Origin: Nitrospirota bacterium
GTDB lineage: Bacteria; Nitrospirota; Nitrospiria; Nitrospirales; Nitrospiraceae
Reading direction: 5' to 3'
DNA length: 37,404 bases
Assembly: GCA_023248295.1 (NCBI GenBank)
Contig: JAHFEU010000004.1
Location: 1-37,404 of the forward strand
A program made the translations under genes and the position numbers. Below the pieces are notes generated by a model, which saw only the letters and a program-made list of their open reading frames with translations, did not search any database and was not told the DNA's origin. Positions 7,808-15,085 of this stretch are shown one piece after another. Numbering within the stretch: position 1 is the stretch's first letter; each line of letters begins with the position of its first letter.

Positions 7808-8796
7808 CGACGGCCGCGCCTCCGCACGAAGTCACCTACCTCGAAGCGATATCGCAAGCCCTGGACGAGGAAATGAGCCGCGACGACTCCGTCTTCCTCA
7901 TGGGCGAGGATATCGGACCATACGGCGGAGCCTTCAGGATTACGGAGGGCTTTCAAAAGAAGTACGGCGAGTGGCGGGTGTTGGACACCCCGCTCGCTGA
8001 GTCAGGGATCGTCGGAGCCGCCATCGGGGCGGCCATGATGGGGATGCGGCCGGTCGTGGAGATGCAATTTGCCGATTTCATCTCGTGCGCGTTCGATCAG
8101 ATCACCGAAGTGGCAGCCAAGAACCATTACCGCTGGGGCGCGGCGGTGCCGATGGTGATTCGGGCTCCGTTCGGGGGTGGGGTCCACGGGGGACCGTTTC
8201 ATTCGGAGTGCCCGGAGGGCTGGTTCTTTCACTCGCCCGGGCTCAAGCTGGTCGCACCGTCGACCCCCTATGATGCGAAGGGTCTGCTGAAGGCTGCGAT
8301 CCGGGACAACAACCCGGTCATCTATTTCGAACACAAATTCCTGTACCGTCGGTTGAAGGCCGTCTTGCCGGCCGAGGACTACATCGTTCCGATTGGAAAG
8401 GCCGAGGTCAAACGCATCGGCAGAGACATCTCCGTCATCACCTATGGAGCCATGGTCCACCTCGCCCTGGAGGCGGCCGACTTGCTGGCCAAGGAAGGCA
8501 TAGAGCTGGAGGTGGTGGATCTTCGGACGCTGATCCCGCTGGACAAGCAGACCATCTTTGCGTCCGTGCGGAAGACCAGCAAGGCGATCATGCTGCATGA
8601 GGATAACAAGACCGGGGGGATTGGAGCCGAGATCGCGGCGCTCGTGGCCGAAGAATGTTTCGACTGCCTCGACGGGCCCATCCTCCGGATTGCGGCTCCC
8701 GACACGCCGGTCCCGTTCAGCACCACGCTGGAGGAGTTCTTCCTTCCCAAGGTGGGTGACGTGGTCGCTGCGGCCCGGAAATTGGCCGCCTACTAA
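7804..8796 (+). CDS. 2-oxoacid dehydrogenase E1 component, beta subunit
   Basis: 330 residues, the transketolase-like beta partner of the preceding gene. Conserved features are GEDIGPYGGAF at 35-44, the LAESGIVG motif whose E66 is the Glu that activates the TPP aminopyrimidine, the RAPFGGGVHGGPFHSE loop near 120-135, and a C-terminal transketolase domain with LHEDNKTGG. Length is typical (about 325). Start codon overlaps the alpha-subunit stop, giving near 1:1 synthesis for the alpha2beta2 enzyme. Confidence 0.93.
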   Translation: MTTAAPPHEVTYLEAISQALDEEMSRDDSVFLMGEDIGPYGGAFRITEGFQKKYGEWRVLDTPLAESGIVGAAIGAAMMGMRPVVEMQFADFISCAFDQITEVAAKNHYRWGAAVPMVIRAPFGGGVHGGPFHSECPEGWFFHSPGLKLVAPSTPYDAKGLLKAAIRDNNPVIYFEHKFLYRRLKAVLPAEDYIVPIGKAEVKRIGRDISVITYGAMVHLALEAADLLAKEGIELEVVDLRTLIPLDKQTIFASVRKTSKAIMLHEDNKTGGIGAEIAALVAEECFDCLDGPILRIAAPDTPVPFSTTLEEFFLPKVGDVVAAARKLAAY

Positions 8797-8803
8797 TGCA
8801 GAC

Positions 8804-8831
8804 GTGACCCGTGACGCGTCACGCGTAACGC
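8804..8831. repeat. Heptad-phased repeat array A
   Basis: Four consecutive 7-base units of consensus GTSACSC (GTGACCC, GTGACGC, GTCACGC, GTAACGC) fill the E1beta-E2 spacer and end 6 nt before the E2 ATG. Same family as the arrays at 13785, 36129, 36348 and 37173. Confidence 0.8.
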
Positions 8832-8837
8832 AGTCTT

Positions 8838-9998
8838 ATGCCGACCGACATCATCATGCCGCAGCTCGGTGAGAGCATCGCCGAGGGCACCATCGTCAAG
8901 TGGCTCATTCCGCCCGAGGGGCGCGTCGAGAAGGATCAAGCGCTGTTGGAGGTGGAAACTGACAAGGTGGCGCTGGAGATTCCCTCTCCTGCCGCCGGGT
9001 TCCTGACAGAGGTCCTGATTCAGGAAGGACAAACGGTGCCGGTCGGAACGGTTCTCGCGAGGCTGGATACGCAGAAGCCGGCCACCGGAGTCGTGAATCG
9101 AGTGGGCGGTGTCGTGGTCCGCCCGATGAGTCCTTCCGGGGAAGGTGGTGATCACTACTCCCCGGCCGTCCGGCAGCTCGCCAAGGAACACGGCGTGGAC
9201 CTGGCTCAGGTCGCCGGGACCGGCGCCGGCGGGCGCGTGACCAAGAAGGATGTCTTGGATAGCATCGCCAAGAGCGGACCCTCCCAGAAGGCGACTCCGG
9301 CAACTCAGCGATCAGTGGAGGCCGCGCCGCTGGCGGGCGAACAGGTCGTGCCGTTCACCGCCATGCGGAAGACCATCGCCGAGCGGATGGTCAGGAGCAG
9401 GCAGATCTCGGCCCATGTCGTCACCTTTTTCGAGGTCGACTTTTCCGGAGTCGGCAAGGTTCGTGAGGGGCGCGGGCTGACGTACCTCCCGTTCGTGATC
9501 AACGCCGTCACCCGCGCCATGAAGGACTTCCCCATCCTCAACTCATCTTGGGGCGAACAGGGAATCCTCCTCAAGCGGGAGATCCATATGGGGATCGCGG
9601 TGGCGCTGGAGGACGGTCTGCTGGTGCCGGTGGTCCGCCACGCCGATCGGAAGGGCGTGATGCAGTTGGCGAAGGAAGCCGCCGACTTGGCGGAGCGCGC
9701 CCGGACCAAACGGCTGAACCCTGAGGAGGTCCAGGGCGGGACCTTTACGATCACCAACCACGGCGGAACAGGCAGCCTGTTCAGCACTCCCATCATCCAC
9801 CAGCCCCAGATCGCCATTTTGGGAGTCGGGGCGGTCCAGAAGCGGGCCATCGTCCTCAACGACGCCATTGCCATCCGCCCGATGGGCTATCTGAGTCTCT
9901 CGTTCGACCACCGCGTGATTGACGGCGCAACGGCGGATCGGTTCATGTCCAAGGTGAAAGAATATTTAGAAACCAGTAAATGGGACAACTATGTGTGA
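8838..9998 (+). CDS. 2-oxoacid dehydrogenase E2, dihydrolipoamide acyltransferase
   Basis: 386 residues with the standard E2 layout. A lipoyl domain covers 1-78 with lipoylated K43 in VETDKVALEIPS. A peripheral subunit-binding domain lies around 110-145 (SPAVRQLAKEHGVDL...GTGAGGRVTKKD), followed by an acyltransferase domain whose catalytic motif FDHRVIDGA has H358 and D362. It moves the acyl group from E1 to CoA in the multienzyme core. One lipoyl domain and the short length fit branched-chain or acetoin-type E2 proteins. There is no clear Shine-Dalgarno site; the upstream bases are a heptad repeat array. The E3 gene is not in the window. Confidence 0.93.
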   Translation: MPTDIIMPQLGESIAEGTIVKWLIPPEGRVEKDQALLEVETDKVALEIPSPAAGFLTEVLIQEGQTVPVGTVLARLDTQKPATGVVNRVGGVVVRPMSPSGEGGDHYSPAVRQLAKEHGVDLAQVAGTGAGGRVTKKDVLDSIAKSGPSQKATPATQRSVEAAPLAGEQVVPFTAMRKTIAERMVRSRQISAHVVTFFEVDFSGVGKVREGRGLTYLPFVINAVTRAMKDFPILNSSWGEQGILLKREIHMGIAVALEDGLLVPVVRHADRKGVMQLAKEAADLAERARTKRLNPEEVQGGTFTITNHGGTGSLFSTPIIHQPQIAILGVGAVQKRAIVLNDAIAIRPMGYLSLSFDHRVIDGATADRFMSKVKEYLETSKWDNYV

Positions 9999-10022
9999 GC
10001 GGTTCACGGCTTTCGGGGTTGC

Positions 10023-10907
10023 ATGAGGATTGATGACATCAAGCGCATTGGGGTCGTCGGCGCCGGCCAGATGGGCTCCGGGATCGCCCAGGTGGCGGCC
10101 GCGAGTGGGTGGGAGGTGCTCCTCCTCGACGTCAGTGACGCCGTCCTCCAGACCGCGATGAAGAAAATCCGAGAGGGGCTCGCGCGCGCAGTCGCAAAGG
10201 GCGCCCTCGGGCCGGACCAGACCACCCCTGCGCTGGCCCGTCTTCGGACGACCGGCCGCCTCCAAGACCTGGCGGAGGTCCAGCTCGTCATCGAGGCGGC
10301 TTCAGAGAACTCCGCCCTTAAACTGGATCTCTTCCGGCAGATGGGCTGTCTCTGCAAACCGGAGACGATCCTGGCCAGCAACACGTCTTCGATCTCGATC
10401 ACGAAACTCGGGGCGGCCTCGGGGCGGCCGGACCGGGTGGTCGGGATCCATTTCATGAATCCGGCGCCGGTGATGAAGCTGGTCGAGGTGGTGCGGGGCG
10501 TGGAGACCTCTGAAAACACGATGGCCCTGGCGCGGGGCCTGGTCACGCGAATGGGCAAGACTCCGGTCACGTGCAACGATGCCCCGGGGTTTATCGTCAA
10601 CCGGATCCTGATCCCCATGATCAACGAAGCAGCCTACGTCTTACAGGAGGGGCAGGGGGGATCGGGTGGCGGCGTGACACCGGACGTCATCGATCTGGCG
10701 ATGACCGCGGGCGCCAACCACCCGGTTGGACCGCTGGCGCTGGCCGACCGGATCGGGCTCGATACCGTCCTCGCGATCTGCGAGGTCTTGCATCAGGATC
10801 TGGGCGATCCAAAGTTTCGCCCCTGCCCGCTCCTGCGCAAATACGTGGAGGCTGGCTGGCTGGGACGCAAGACCGGCCGGGGATTCTATACGTACCGCGA
10901 GGCGTGA
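10023..10907 (+). CDS. hbd: 3-hydroxybutyryl-CoA dehydrogenase
   Basis: 294 residues. NAD(P)-dependent oxidation of 3-hydroxybutyryl-CoA to acetoacetyl-CoA. An N-terminal Rossmann domain carries GAGQMGSG at 13-20. The catalytic set known from the human short-chain enzyme can be placed: S122, H143 (HFMNP), E155 and N193, with the same spacings as S137, H158, E170, N208. The C-terminal domain has [16 protein letters not shown], the family signature. Typical length is about 285. Its position between the oxoacid dehydrogenase and the acyl-CoA mutase large subunit suggests it serves the same chain of reactions. Confidence 0.93.
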   Translation: MRIDDIKRIGVVGAGQMGSGIAQVAAASGWEVLLLDVSDAVLQTAMKKIREGLARAVAKGALGPDQTTPALARLRTTGRLQDLAEVQLVIEAASENSALKLDLFRQMGCLCKPETILASNTSSISITKLGAASGRPDRVVGIHFMNPAPVMKLVEVVRGVETSENTMALARGLVTRMGKTPVTCNDAPGFIVNRILIPMINEAAYVLQEGQGGSGGGVTPDVIDLAMTAGANHPVGPLALADRIGLDTVLAICEVLHQDLGDPKFRPCPLLRKYVEAGWLGRKTGRGFYTYREA

Positions 10908-10941
10908 GCGGCAATCCCTTTACACCTGACGGAGGCTGAGG

Positions 10942-12537
10942 ATGGACCAACGCAAGGCACGGTTTACCTCCCTGTCCGGCTTGGAGATCGGGCGCGTCTA
11001 TTCAGCGGACGATCTCAAGGGGTGGAACGCTCATTCCGATCTCGGCGCTCCCGGCGAGTTCCCCTACACTCGCGGGGTCTATTCCACCATGTACCGCGGC
11101 AGGCTCTGGACGATGCGCCAGTTCGCCGGCTTTGGCACGGCGGAGGACACCAATCGGCGATTCAAGTATCTCCTCCAGCATGGCCAGACCGGTCTGAGCG
11201 TGGCCTTCGACATGCCGACGCTGATGGGACTGGATTCCGATGACCCCCTGGCCCGCGGGGAGGTCGGCCACTGCGGAGTGGCGGTCTCGTCGCTGGCCGA
11301 TATGGAGCGTCTGTTCGAAGGCATCCCGCTGGACCAGGTCACCACCTCGATGACCATCAACGGCCCGGCCGCGATCCTCTTCGCGATGTACCTGGCGGTC
11401 GCAGAACGGCGTGGGATTCCGGTCGCGCGCCTCGGCGGCACGCTCCAGAACGATATCCTGAAAGAATACATTGCGCAGAAGGAGTGGCTGTTCCCGCCTG
11501 AGCCTCATCTCCGACTGATCATCGATACCGTGGCTTACTGCGCACGCTCCATGCCGAAATGGCACCCGATCAGCATCAGCGGCTACCACATCCGCGAGGC
11601 CGGCTCCACCGCGGTGCAGGAATTGGCGTTCACCCTCTACGATGGGCTGACCTACGTGGACGCCGCGGTCAAGTCCGGACTAAACGTGGACGCCTTCGCG
11701 CCTCAGCTCTCATTCTTCTTCAACGTGCACAACGACCTGTTTGAGGAGATCGCGAAATTCCGGGCCGCCCGGCGGCTGTGGGCACGCGAAATGGAGCAAC
11801 GCTACCATCCCAAGGACCCGCGGTCGCTTCAGCTCCGGTGCCACGCCCAGACCGCCGGTTGCTCGCTCACGGCGCAGCAGCCCCTGAACAACGTGGTCCG
11901 CACGACCCTCCAGGCCCTCGCAGCCGTGCTGGGCGGAGCGCAGTCGCTGCACACCAATTCGATGGATGAGACGCTGGCGCTGCCCACCGAGGATGCGGTC
12001 AAGCTGGCGCTGCGGACCCAGCAGATCATCGCCCATGAGAGCGAAGTCACCAATACCGTGGATCCGCTGGGTGGGGCCTATTACGTCGAGTCGCTGACGA
12101 ACCGCTTGGAAGAAGGGGCGCGCGAGTACTTCCGGAGACTGGATCAGATGGGCGGGATGGTCCGGGCGATCGAGCAGGGATTCCCGCAGCGGGAAATCCT
12201 GGACGCCTCGCTTCGGTACCAGAGCGAGGTGGAGCGGAAAGAGCGGGCCATCGTTGGCGTCAACGAATACGTCGAGCGCAGCGAACCGCCCATTCCGACC
12301 CTGAAGATCGGTCCGGAAGTGGAACAGTCCCAGGCGAAACGTCTGGCCGACCTGCGGTCCCATCGCGATTCCTTCAGAATGGCCGGGACCCTGCAGGCCC
12401 TGCAGGAGGCTGCTGCGGGAGACGAGAATCTGATGCCCTATTTGATCGACGCGGTGAAGGCCCAGGCCACCTTGGGCGAGATCTGCGCGGCGCTGAAAGA
12501 AGTGTTCGGGACGTATCGGGAGCCCGTGGTGTTGTGA
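10942..12537 (+). CDS. icmA: B12-dependent acyl-CoA mutase large subunit, isobutyryl-CoA mutase type
   Basis: 531 residues; the TIM-barrel (substrate) half of the methylmalonyl-CoA mutase superfamily without a fused B12 domain. Family marks: [48 protein letters not shown] (catalytic H216), FAPQLSFFF and [14 protein letters not shown]. The two residues that set substrate choice differ from methylmalonyl-CoA mutase: F61 replaces the Tyr of RQYAGF, and Q179 replaces the Arg of the VRNTY segment (Q179 to H216 is 37 residues, as Arg207 to His244). Phe plus Gln is the pair described for isobutyryl-CoA mutase, which interconverts isobutyryl- and n-butyryl-CoA. 2-Hydroxyisobutyryl-CoA mutase also has the Gln but Ile at the first site. 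The small subunit is 2.1 kb downstream. Good ribosome site (GGAGGCTGAGG). Confidence 0.88.
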   Translation: MDQRKARFTSLSGLEIGRVYSADDLKGWNAHSDLGAPGEFPYTRGVYSTMYRGRLWTMRQFAGFGTAEDTNRRFKYLLQHGQTGLSVAFDMPTLMGLDSDDPLARGEVGHCGVAVSSLADMERLFEGIPLDQVTTSMTINGPAAILFAMYLAVAERRGIPVARLGGTLQNDILKEYIAQKEWLFPPEPHLRLIIDTVAYCARSMPKWHPISISGYHIREAGSTAVQELAFTLYDGLTYVDAAVKSGLNVDAFAPQLSFFFNVHNDLFEEIAKFRAARRLWAREMEQRYHPKDPRSLQLRCHAQTAGCSLTAQQPLNNVVRTTLQALAAVLGGAQSLHTNSMDETLALPTEDAVKLALRTQQIIAHESEVTNTVDPLGGAYYVESLTNRLEEGAREYFRRLDQMGGMVRAIEQGFPQREILDASLRYQSEVERKERAIVGVNEYVERSEPPIPTLKIGPEVEQSQAKRLADLRSHRDSFRMAGTLQALQEAAAGDENLMPYLIDAVKAQATLGEICAALKEVFGTYREPVVL

Positions 12538-12538
12538 T

Positions 12539-12718
12539 GTGGTGTGCCAGGACTCTTCGCTTCCGCACCTCTCGGAGCGACCCTTCCGGGCTTTGCCGGG
12601 CGGAAGCCTTCGGAAATTCCTTCGCGGACTCAGTCAGTTTCCGCTTTCCTTCCCGGCAAAGCCTCGGTGGAGTACCCCGCTCCTCCGGTGAAGTCAGCTC
12701 AGAATCCTGGCACACCAC
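12539..12718. repeat. 180-nt full-length imperfect hairpin element (MITE-like)
   Basis: The ends are 18-bp inverted repeats with one mismatch (12539-12556 with 12701-12718, GTGGTGTGCCAGGA at the outer edge). Inside, GGCTTTGCCGGG (12589-12600) pairs with CCCGGCAAAGCC (12652-12663), and CGGAAA (12611-12616) with TTTCCG (12638-12643). All pairs share one centre near 12627, so the whole element folds on itself. It begins just after the mutase stop codon. No obvious target duplication and no coding content. Confidence 0.75.
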
Positions 12719-12762
12719 TTTTCAAGAAGGAGTCGGCGGTCTGACCTCGCCGCGTTGGTTCT

Positions 12763-12800
12763 CCCTCTCCCTGGAGGGAGAGGGTTAGGGTGAGGGTAAG
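12763..12800. repeat. G/C-tract hairpin repeat (REP-like), copy 1
   Basis: CCCTCTCCCT (12763-12772) and AGGGAGAGGG (12775-12784) form a 10-bp perfect stem with a 2-nt loop, followed by TTAGGGTGAGGG. Related copies are at 16369-16414 and 25054-25115. This word is a common intergenic repeat in many bacteria and could act as a transcription attenuator. Confidence 0.7.
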
Positions 12801-12817
12801 GACGGACTGACCCAACC

Positions 12818-12967
12818 ATGAAGCTCGGAGCGTTTGAGATTGACCCCGTGACGGACGGCCGGTTTCGGCTGGACGGGGGCGCGATGTTCGGCGTGGTGGC
12901 GAATCCTGAACGGCAGTGCGTCACGATAGCAGTGATGGGCCATTGGCGGGACCTGAATGGCGGTTGA
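12818..12967 (+). pseudogene. N-terminal remnant of a second MBL-fold hydrolase gene
   Basis: The first 27 codons match the start of the intact MBL gene at 13830: residues [14 protein letters not shown] are identical, with 66 of 81 bases the same and most changes at third positions. After codon 27 the similarity stops abruptly and the frame runs through unrelated sequence to a stop at 12965-12967, overlapping the start of the next gene. This looks like a diverged paralogue whose body was lost where the toxin-antitoxin-like cassette now sits. No metal-binding motif remains, so it cannot be an active hydrolase. Confidence 0.8.
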
Positions 12968-13223
12968 GTGGCCGGAGTGGTGGGAATGGGAGCTTGAGAT
13001 CATTCCTCATCTGGAGAAGCGAATGGGCGATCGGGGCTTCACCGACATTGACCTCAGGGCTATGCTGGCGCATGCATCAGGGTACGCGCCTCATGAACTG
13101 TTCGAAGGACGTTGGGTGATCAATACGAAACATCGGCGAGCGCCTTGGAAGGTGATCGTCGAGCCGGACAGGGACCGGCGTCTTCTGGTTGTCGTGACGG
13201 CGTATCCTGTCAGAGGGGACTGA
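12957..13223 (+). CDS. DUF4258-like small protein, probable toxin component
   Basis: 88 residues. The pattern HLEKRMGDRGFTDIDLRAML, then a GRWVI strand, then VIVEPDRDRRLLVVVTAYPV at the C-terminus is that of DUF4258/RelE-like small proteins, often found beside antitoxins. A compact alpha-beta fold with basic residues suits an RNase-type toxin, but no activity can be claimed. It starts inside the end of the MBL remnant and lies 1 nt before the DUF2283 gene, so the two are co-transcribed. Smaller and less GC-biased in its third positions than the metabolic genes around it, in keeping with an acquired cassette. Confidence 0.68.
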   Translation: MAVEWPEWWEWELEIIPHLEKRMGDRGFTDIDLRAMLAHASGYAPHELFEGRWVINTKHRRAPWKVIVEPDRDRRLLVVVTAYPVRGD

Positions 13224-13224
13224 A

Positions 13225-13494
13225 ATGAAAGAACGGTATCTTGAGGTGACATTTCGAGACGGCAAGCCGTTCACCGCCTACCTCTACTTGCCGCGTGGCG
13301 CTGATGAGCGAAGCGTCAGAACCGAGGAGGTCGGTCATGGCATGCTTATTGATTACGGACCAGCCGGACGCCCGATCGGAATCGAACTCACGGCTCCGGC
13401 TCACGTCACGCTTGAGCGGCTCAACGCCGTGCTGAAGCGGTTCAATATGCCTCCACTTGAAGAGAAGGAACTGGCCCCCCTAGCGGCGGCCTAG
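13225..13494 (+). CDS. DUF2283-family protein, probable antitoxin component
   Basis: 89 residues. The segment HGMLIDYGPAGRPIGIELTAPAHVTLERLN is the D.d..G...GIEil core of DUF2283, a family commonly paired with DUF4258 genes. The C-terminal LNAVLKRFNMPPLEEKEL is helical and could wrap the partner. Starts 1 nt after the upstream stop. Antitoxin function is inferred from the pairing only. Confidence 0.68.
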   Translation: MKERYLEVTFRDGKPFTAYLYLPRGADERSVRTEEVGHGMLIDYGPAGRPIGIELTAPAHVTLERLNAVLKRFNMPPLEEKELAPLAAA

Positions 13495-13508
13495 GTTCCA
13501 GCCGAAAT

Positions 13509-13763
13509 ATGTATGACTATGGCAAATGCCAGGTCTGCGGGGGCAAGATGGAGGCAAAGGTGATTCGGCAGGATTTTTGGATCAAAGGTAAGCTCATCGT
13601 GGTGGAGAAGGTTCCGGCGGGAGTGTGCGCTCAGTGCGGCGAGAAAATAGTCAGGGCTGAGGTAGGGCGCAAGCTCGCACAGGTTGTTACAAATAGGAGA
13701 GGATTTAAGAAGTCTCGAAGGATGAATGTACCTATCATAGGATTTGCAGAGGAAGTCGCTTAG
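13509..13763 (+). CDS. YgiT-type zinc finger protein
   Basis: 84 residues with two CxxC pairs, CQVCGG near 8-13 and CAQCGE near 38-43, the zinc site of the YgiT/MqsA N-terminal domain, followed by a basic helix. In MqsA the zinc domain binds the toxin. Here the C-terminal DNA-binding domain of MqsA is absent, as is usual for this short family. It is 14 nt downstream of the DUF2283 gene, so the cassette has three genes: toxin-like, DUF2283 and zinc finger. The stop codon lies inside a terminator-like hairpin. Confidence 0.8.
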   Translation: MYDYGKCQVCGGKMEAKVIRQDFWIKGKLIVVEKVPAGVCAQCGEKIVRAEVGRKLAQVVTNRRGFKKSRRMNVPIIGFAEEVA

Positions 13764-13777
13764 GACAGCGACTTCTT
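13752..13777 (+). terminator. Hairpin at the end of the toxin-antitoxin-like cassette
   Basis: GAAGTCGCT (13752-13760) and AGCGACTTC (13767-13775) form a 9-bp perfect stem with a 6-nt loop that includes the stop codon of the zinc-finger gene. Only two T residues follow, so it would be a weak intrinsic terminator. Confidence 0.5.
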
Positions 13778-13784
13778 AGGATTC

Positions 13785-13826
13785 GCATCTCACGAATAAC
13801 GAATGACCAATGACGAGTGACGCCTG
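13785..13826. repeat. Heptad-phased repeat array B
   Basis: Six successive 7-base units (GCATCTC, ACGAATA, ACGAATG, ACCAATG, ACGAGTG, ACGCCTG) end 3 nt before the ATG of the MBL gene. No Shine-Dalgarno site is left in front of that gene. Confidence 0.75.
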
Positions 13827-13829
13827 TTT

Positions 13830-14675
13830 ATGAGGCTCGGTTCATTTGAAATCTATCCTGTCGCGGACGGCCGGTTTCGGCTGGACGGCGGGGCCATGTT
13901 TGGCGTGGTGCCGAAGGTGCTGTGGGAACGGTGCTGCCCCGCGGACGAGCAGAACCGAATCAATTTGGCGCTGACCTGCCTGCTGATCCGGGCACACGGG
14001 AAGAACATCCTGGTGGACACCGGCCTCGGCGGGAAAGGAGACGCCAAGTTTCACCAGATGTACGCCGTGGACCGCACCCCGCCACTGCTGGAATCCTTGA
14101 AGGAACTGGGGCTGGCGCCCGAAGATGTGCACATGGTCATCAACACGCACCTGCACTTTGATCATGCCGGTGGCAATACCGTCTCCGAGGACGGCGGACT
14201 GCTCCCTGCGTTTCCGAAGGCTAAATTTTTCGTTCAGCGCGGCGAGTATGATCAGGCGGTGGCGCCGAACGAACGAACCCAAGCCAGCTACCGCCACGAG
14301 AACATCACACCGTTTGAGTTGGTGAAACAGTGGGAGTTTCTTGAAGGGGACACCGAGCTCTGCCCCGGGGTGTCGGTGATGGTGACCCCCGGACACACGC
14401 GACATCATCAGTCCGTGAAGATCGAATCCGAGGGCCAGGTGGCCGTCTTCCTCGGAGACCTGATCCCCACCGTCTCCCACCTCCCGCTGCCCTACGTGAT
14501 GGGGTACGACCTGTACCCGATGCAGTCGATCGAGACGAAGCGCTGGCTCCTGCACCGCGCCTTGGAGGAAGAGTGGCTCCTCGTGTTCGAACACGATCCC
14601 AAGGTCCAGATGGGCCACGTGCGGAAGGATATCGAGGGCAAGTATTTTCTTAAACCACTCGGGGGGGAGCGGTGA
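13830..14675 (+). CDS. MBL-fold metallo-hydrolase
   Basis: 281 residues of the metallo-beta-lactamase fold. The dinuclear zinc site is intact: HLHFDH at 107-112, H189 in the TPGHTRHH segment, D210 in FLGDLIP and a final His in FEHDP. The family includes lactonases and thioesterase-like hydrolases. The closest flavour is the quorum-quenching lactonase group, though substrate cannot be read. It sits between the mutase large and small subunit genes and its stop overlaps the GTG start of the small subunit, so it is translated with them. A role in removing a dead-end CoA or lactone product is possible. A diverged 5-prime remnant of a sister gene lies upstream of the toxin cassette. Confidence 0.85.
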   Translation: MRLGSFEIYPVADGRFRLDGGAMFGVVPKVLWERCCPADEQNRINLALTCLLIRAHGKNILVDTGLGGKGDAKFHQMYAVDRTPPLLESLKELGLAPEDVHMVINTHLHFDHAGGNTVSEDGGLLPAFPKAKFFVQRGEYDQAVAPNERTQASYRHENITPFELVKQWEFLEGDTELCPGVSVMVTPGHTRHHQSVKIESEGQVAVFLGDLIPTVSHLPLPYVMGYDLYPMQSIETKRWLLHRALEEEWLLVFEHDPKVQMGHVRKDIEGKYFLKPLGGER

Positions 14676-15085
14676 GAGCCGCCACGCGAACGAAACCGCT
14701 TCGGATCCTCATCGGCAAGGTCGGGCTCGATGGCCACGATCGGGGGGTCAAGCTGGTGGCCCGGGCGCTCCGGGATGCCGGAATCGAAGTCGTCTATACC
14801 GGCCTCCACCAGACCCCCGAGCAGGTGGTGACCACGGCCATTCAAGAGGACGTGCAGGCCATCGGCCTGAGCGTGCTCTCCGGCGCGCACAATTACCTAT
14901 TCCCGCGCGTGATGGAGCTGCTGAAGGAACAAGGGGCGGATGAGATCGTCGTGTTCGGGGGCGGGATCATTCCCGGCGAGGACCTCCCGCGGCTGAAGGC
15001 GGCCGGTGTACGGGCGGTGTTCCCGCCTGGTTCCTCCATGCACGAGATCGTCGCCTTTGCGAAGGGGCTCTGGCCTGGACCATGA
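14672..15085 (+). CDS. icmB: Cobalamin-binding small subunit of acyl-CoA mutase
   Basis: 137 residues, a stand-alone B12-binding domain. The lower-axial His motif DGHDRG (DxHxxG) is near residue 19, followed by the SVLSGAH loop and the GGGIIPGED glycine turn that cradle the nucleotide tail of adenosylcobalamin. The length equals that of known isobutyryl-CoA mutase small subunits (about 136). GTG start at 14672 overlaps the MBL stop by 4 nt (GTGA), with a G-rich ribosome site. Its own stop overlaps the thiolase start by 4 nt. Works with the large subunit at 10942; the two are separated by the inserted cassette and the MBL gene. Confidence 0.92.
   Translation: MRAATRTKPLRILIGKVGLDGHDRGVKLVARALRDAGIEVVYTGLHQTPEQVVTTAIQEDVQAIGLSVLSGAHNYLFPRVMELLKEQGADEIVVFGGGIIPGEDLPRLKAAGVRAVFPPGSSMHEIVAFAKGLWPGP

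Noticed and set aside
10942-12537. Methylmalonyl-CoA mutase as the product name
   Set aside because: Tyr and Arg that bind the methylmalonyl carboxylate are replaced by F61 and Q179.
12818-12967. Functional 49-residue protein from the MBL remnant
   Set aside because: Only the leader strand of the fold is present and the tail is unrelated sequence.
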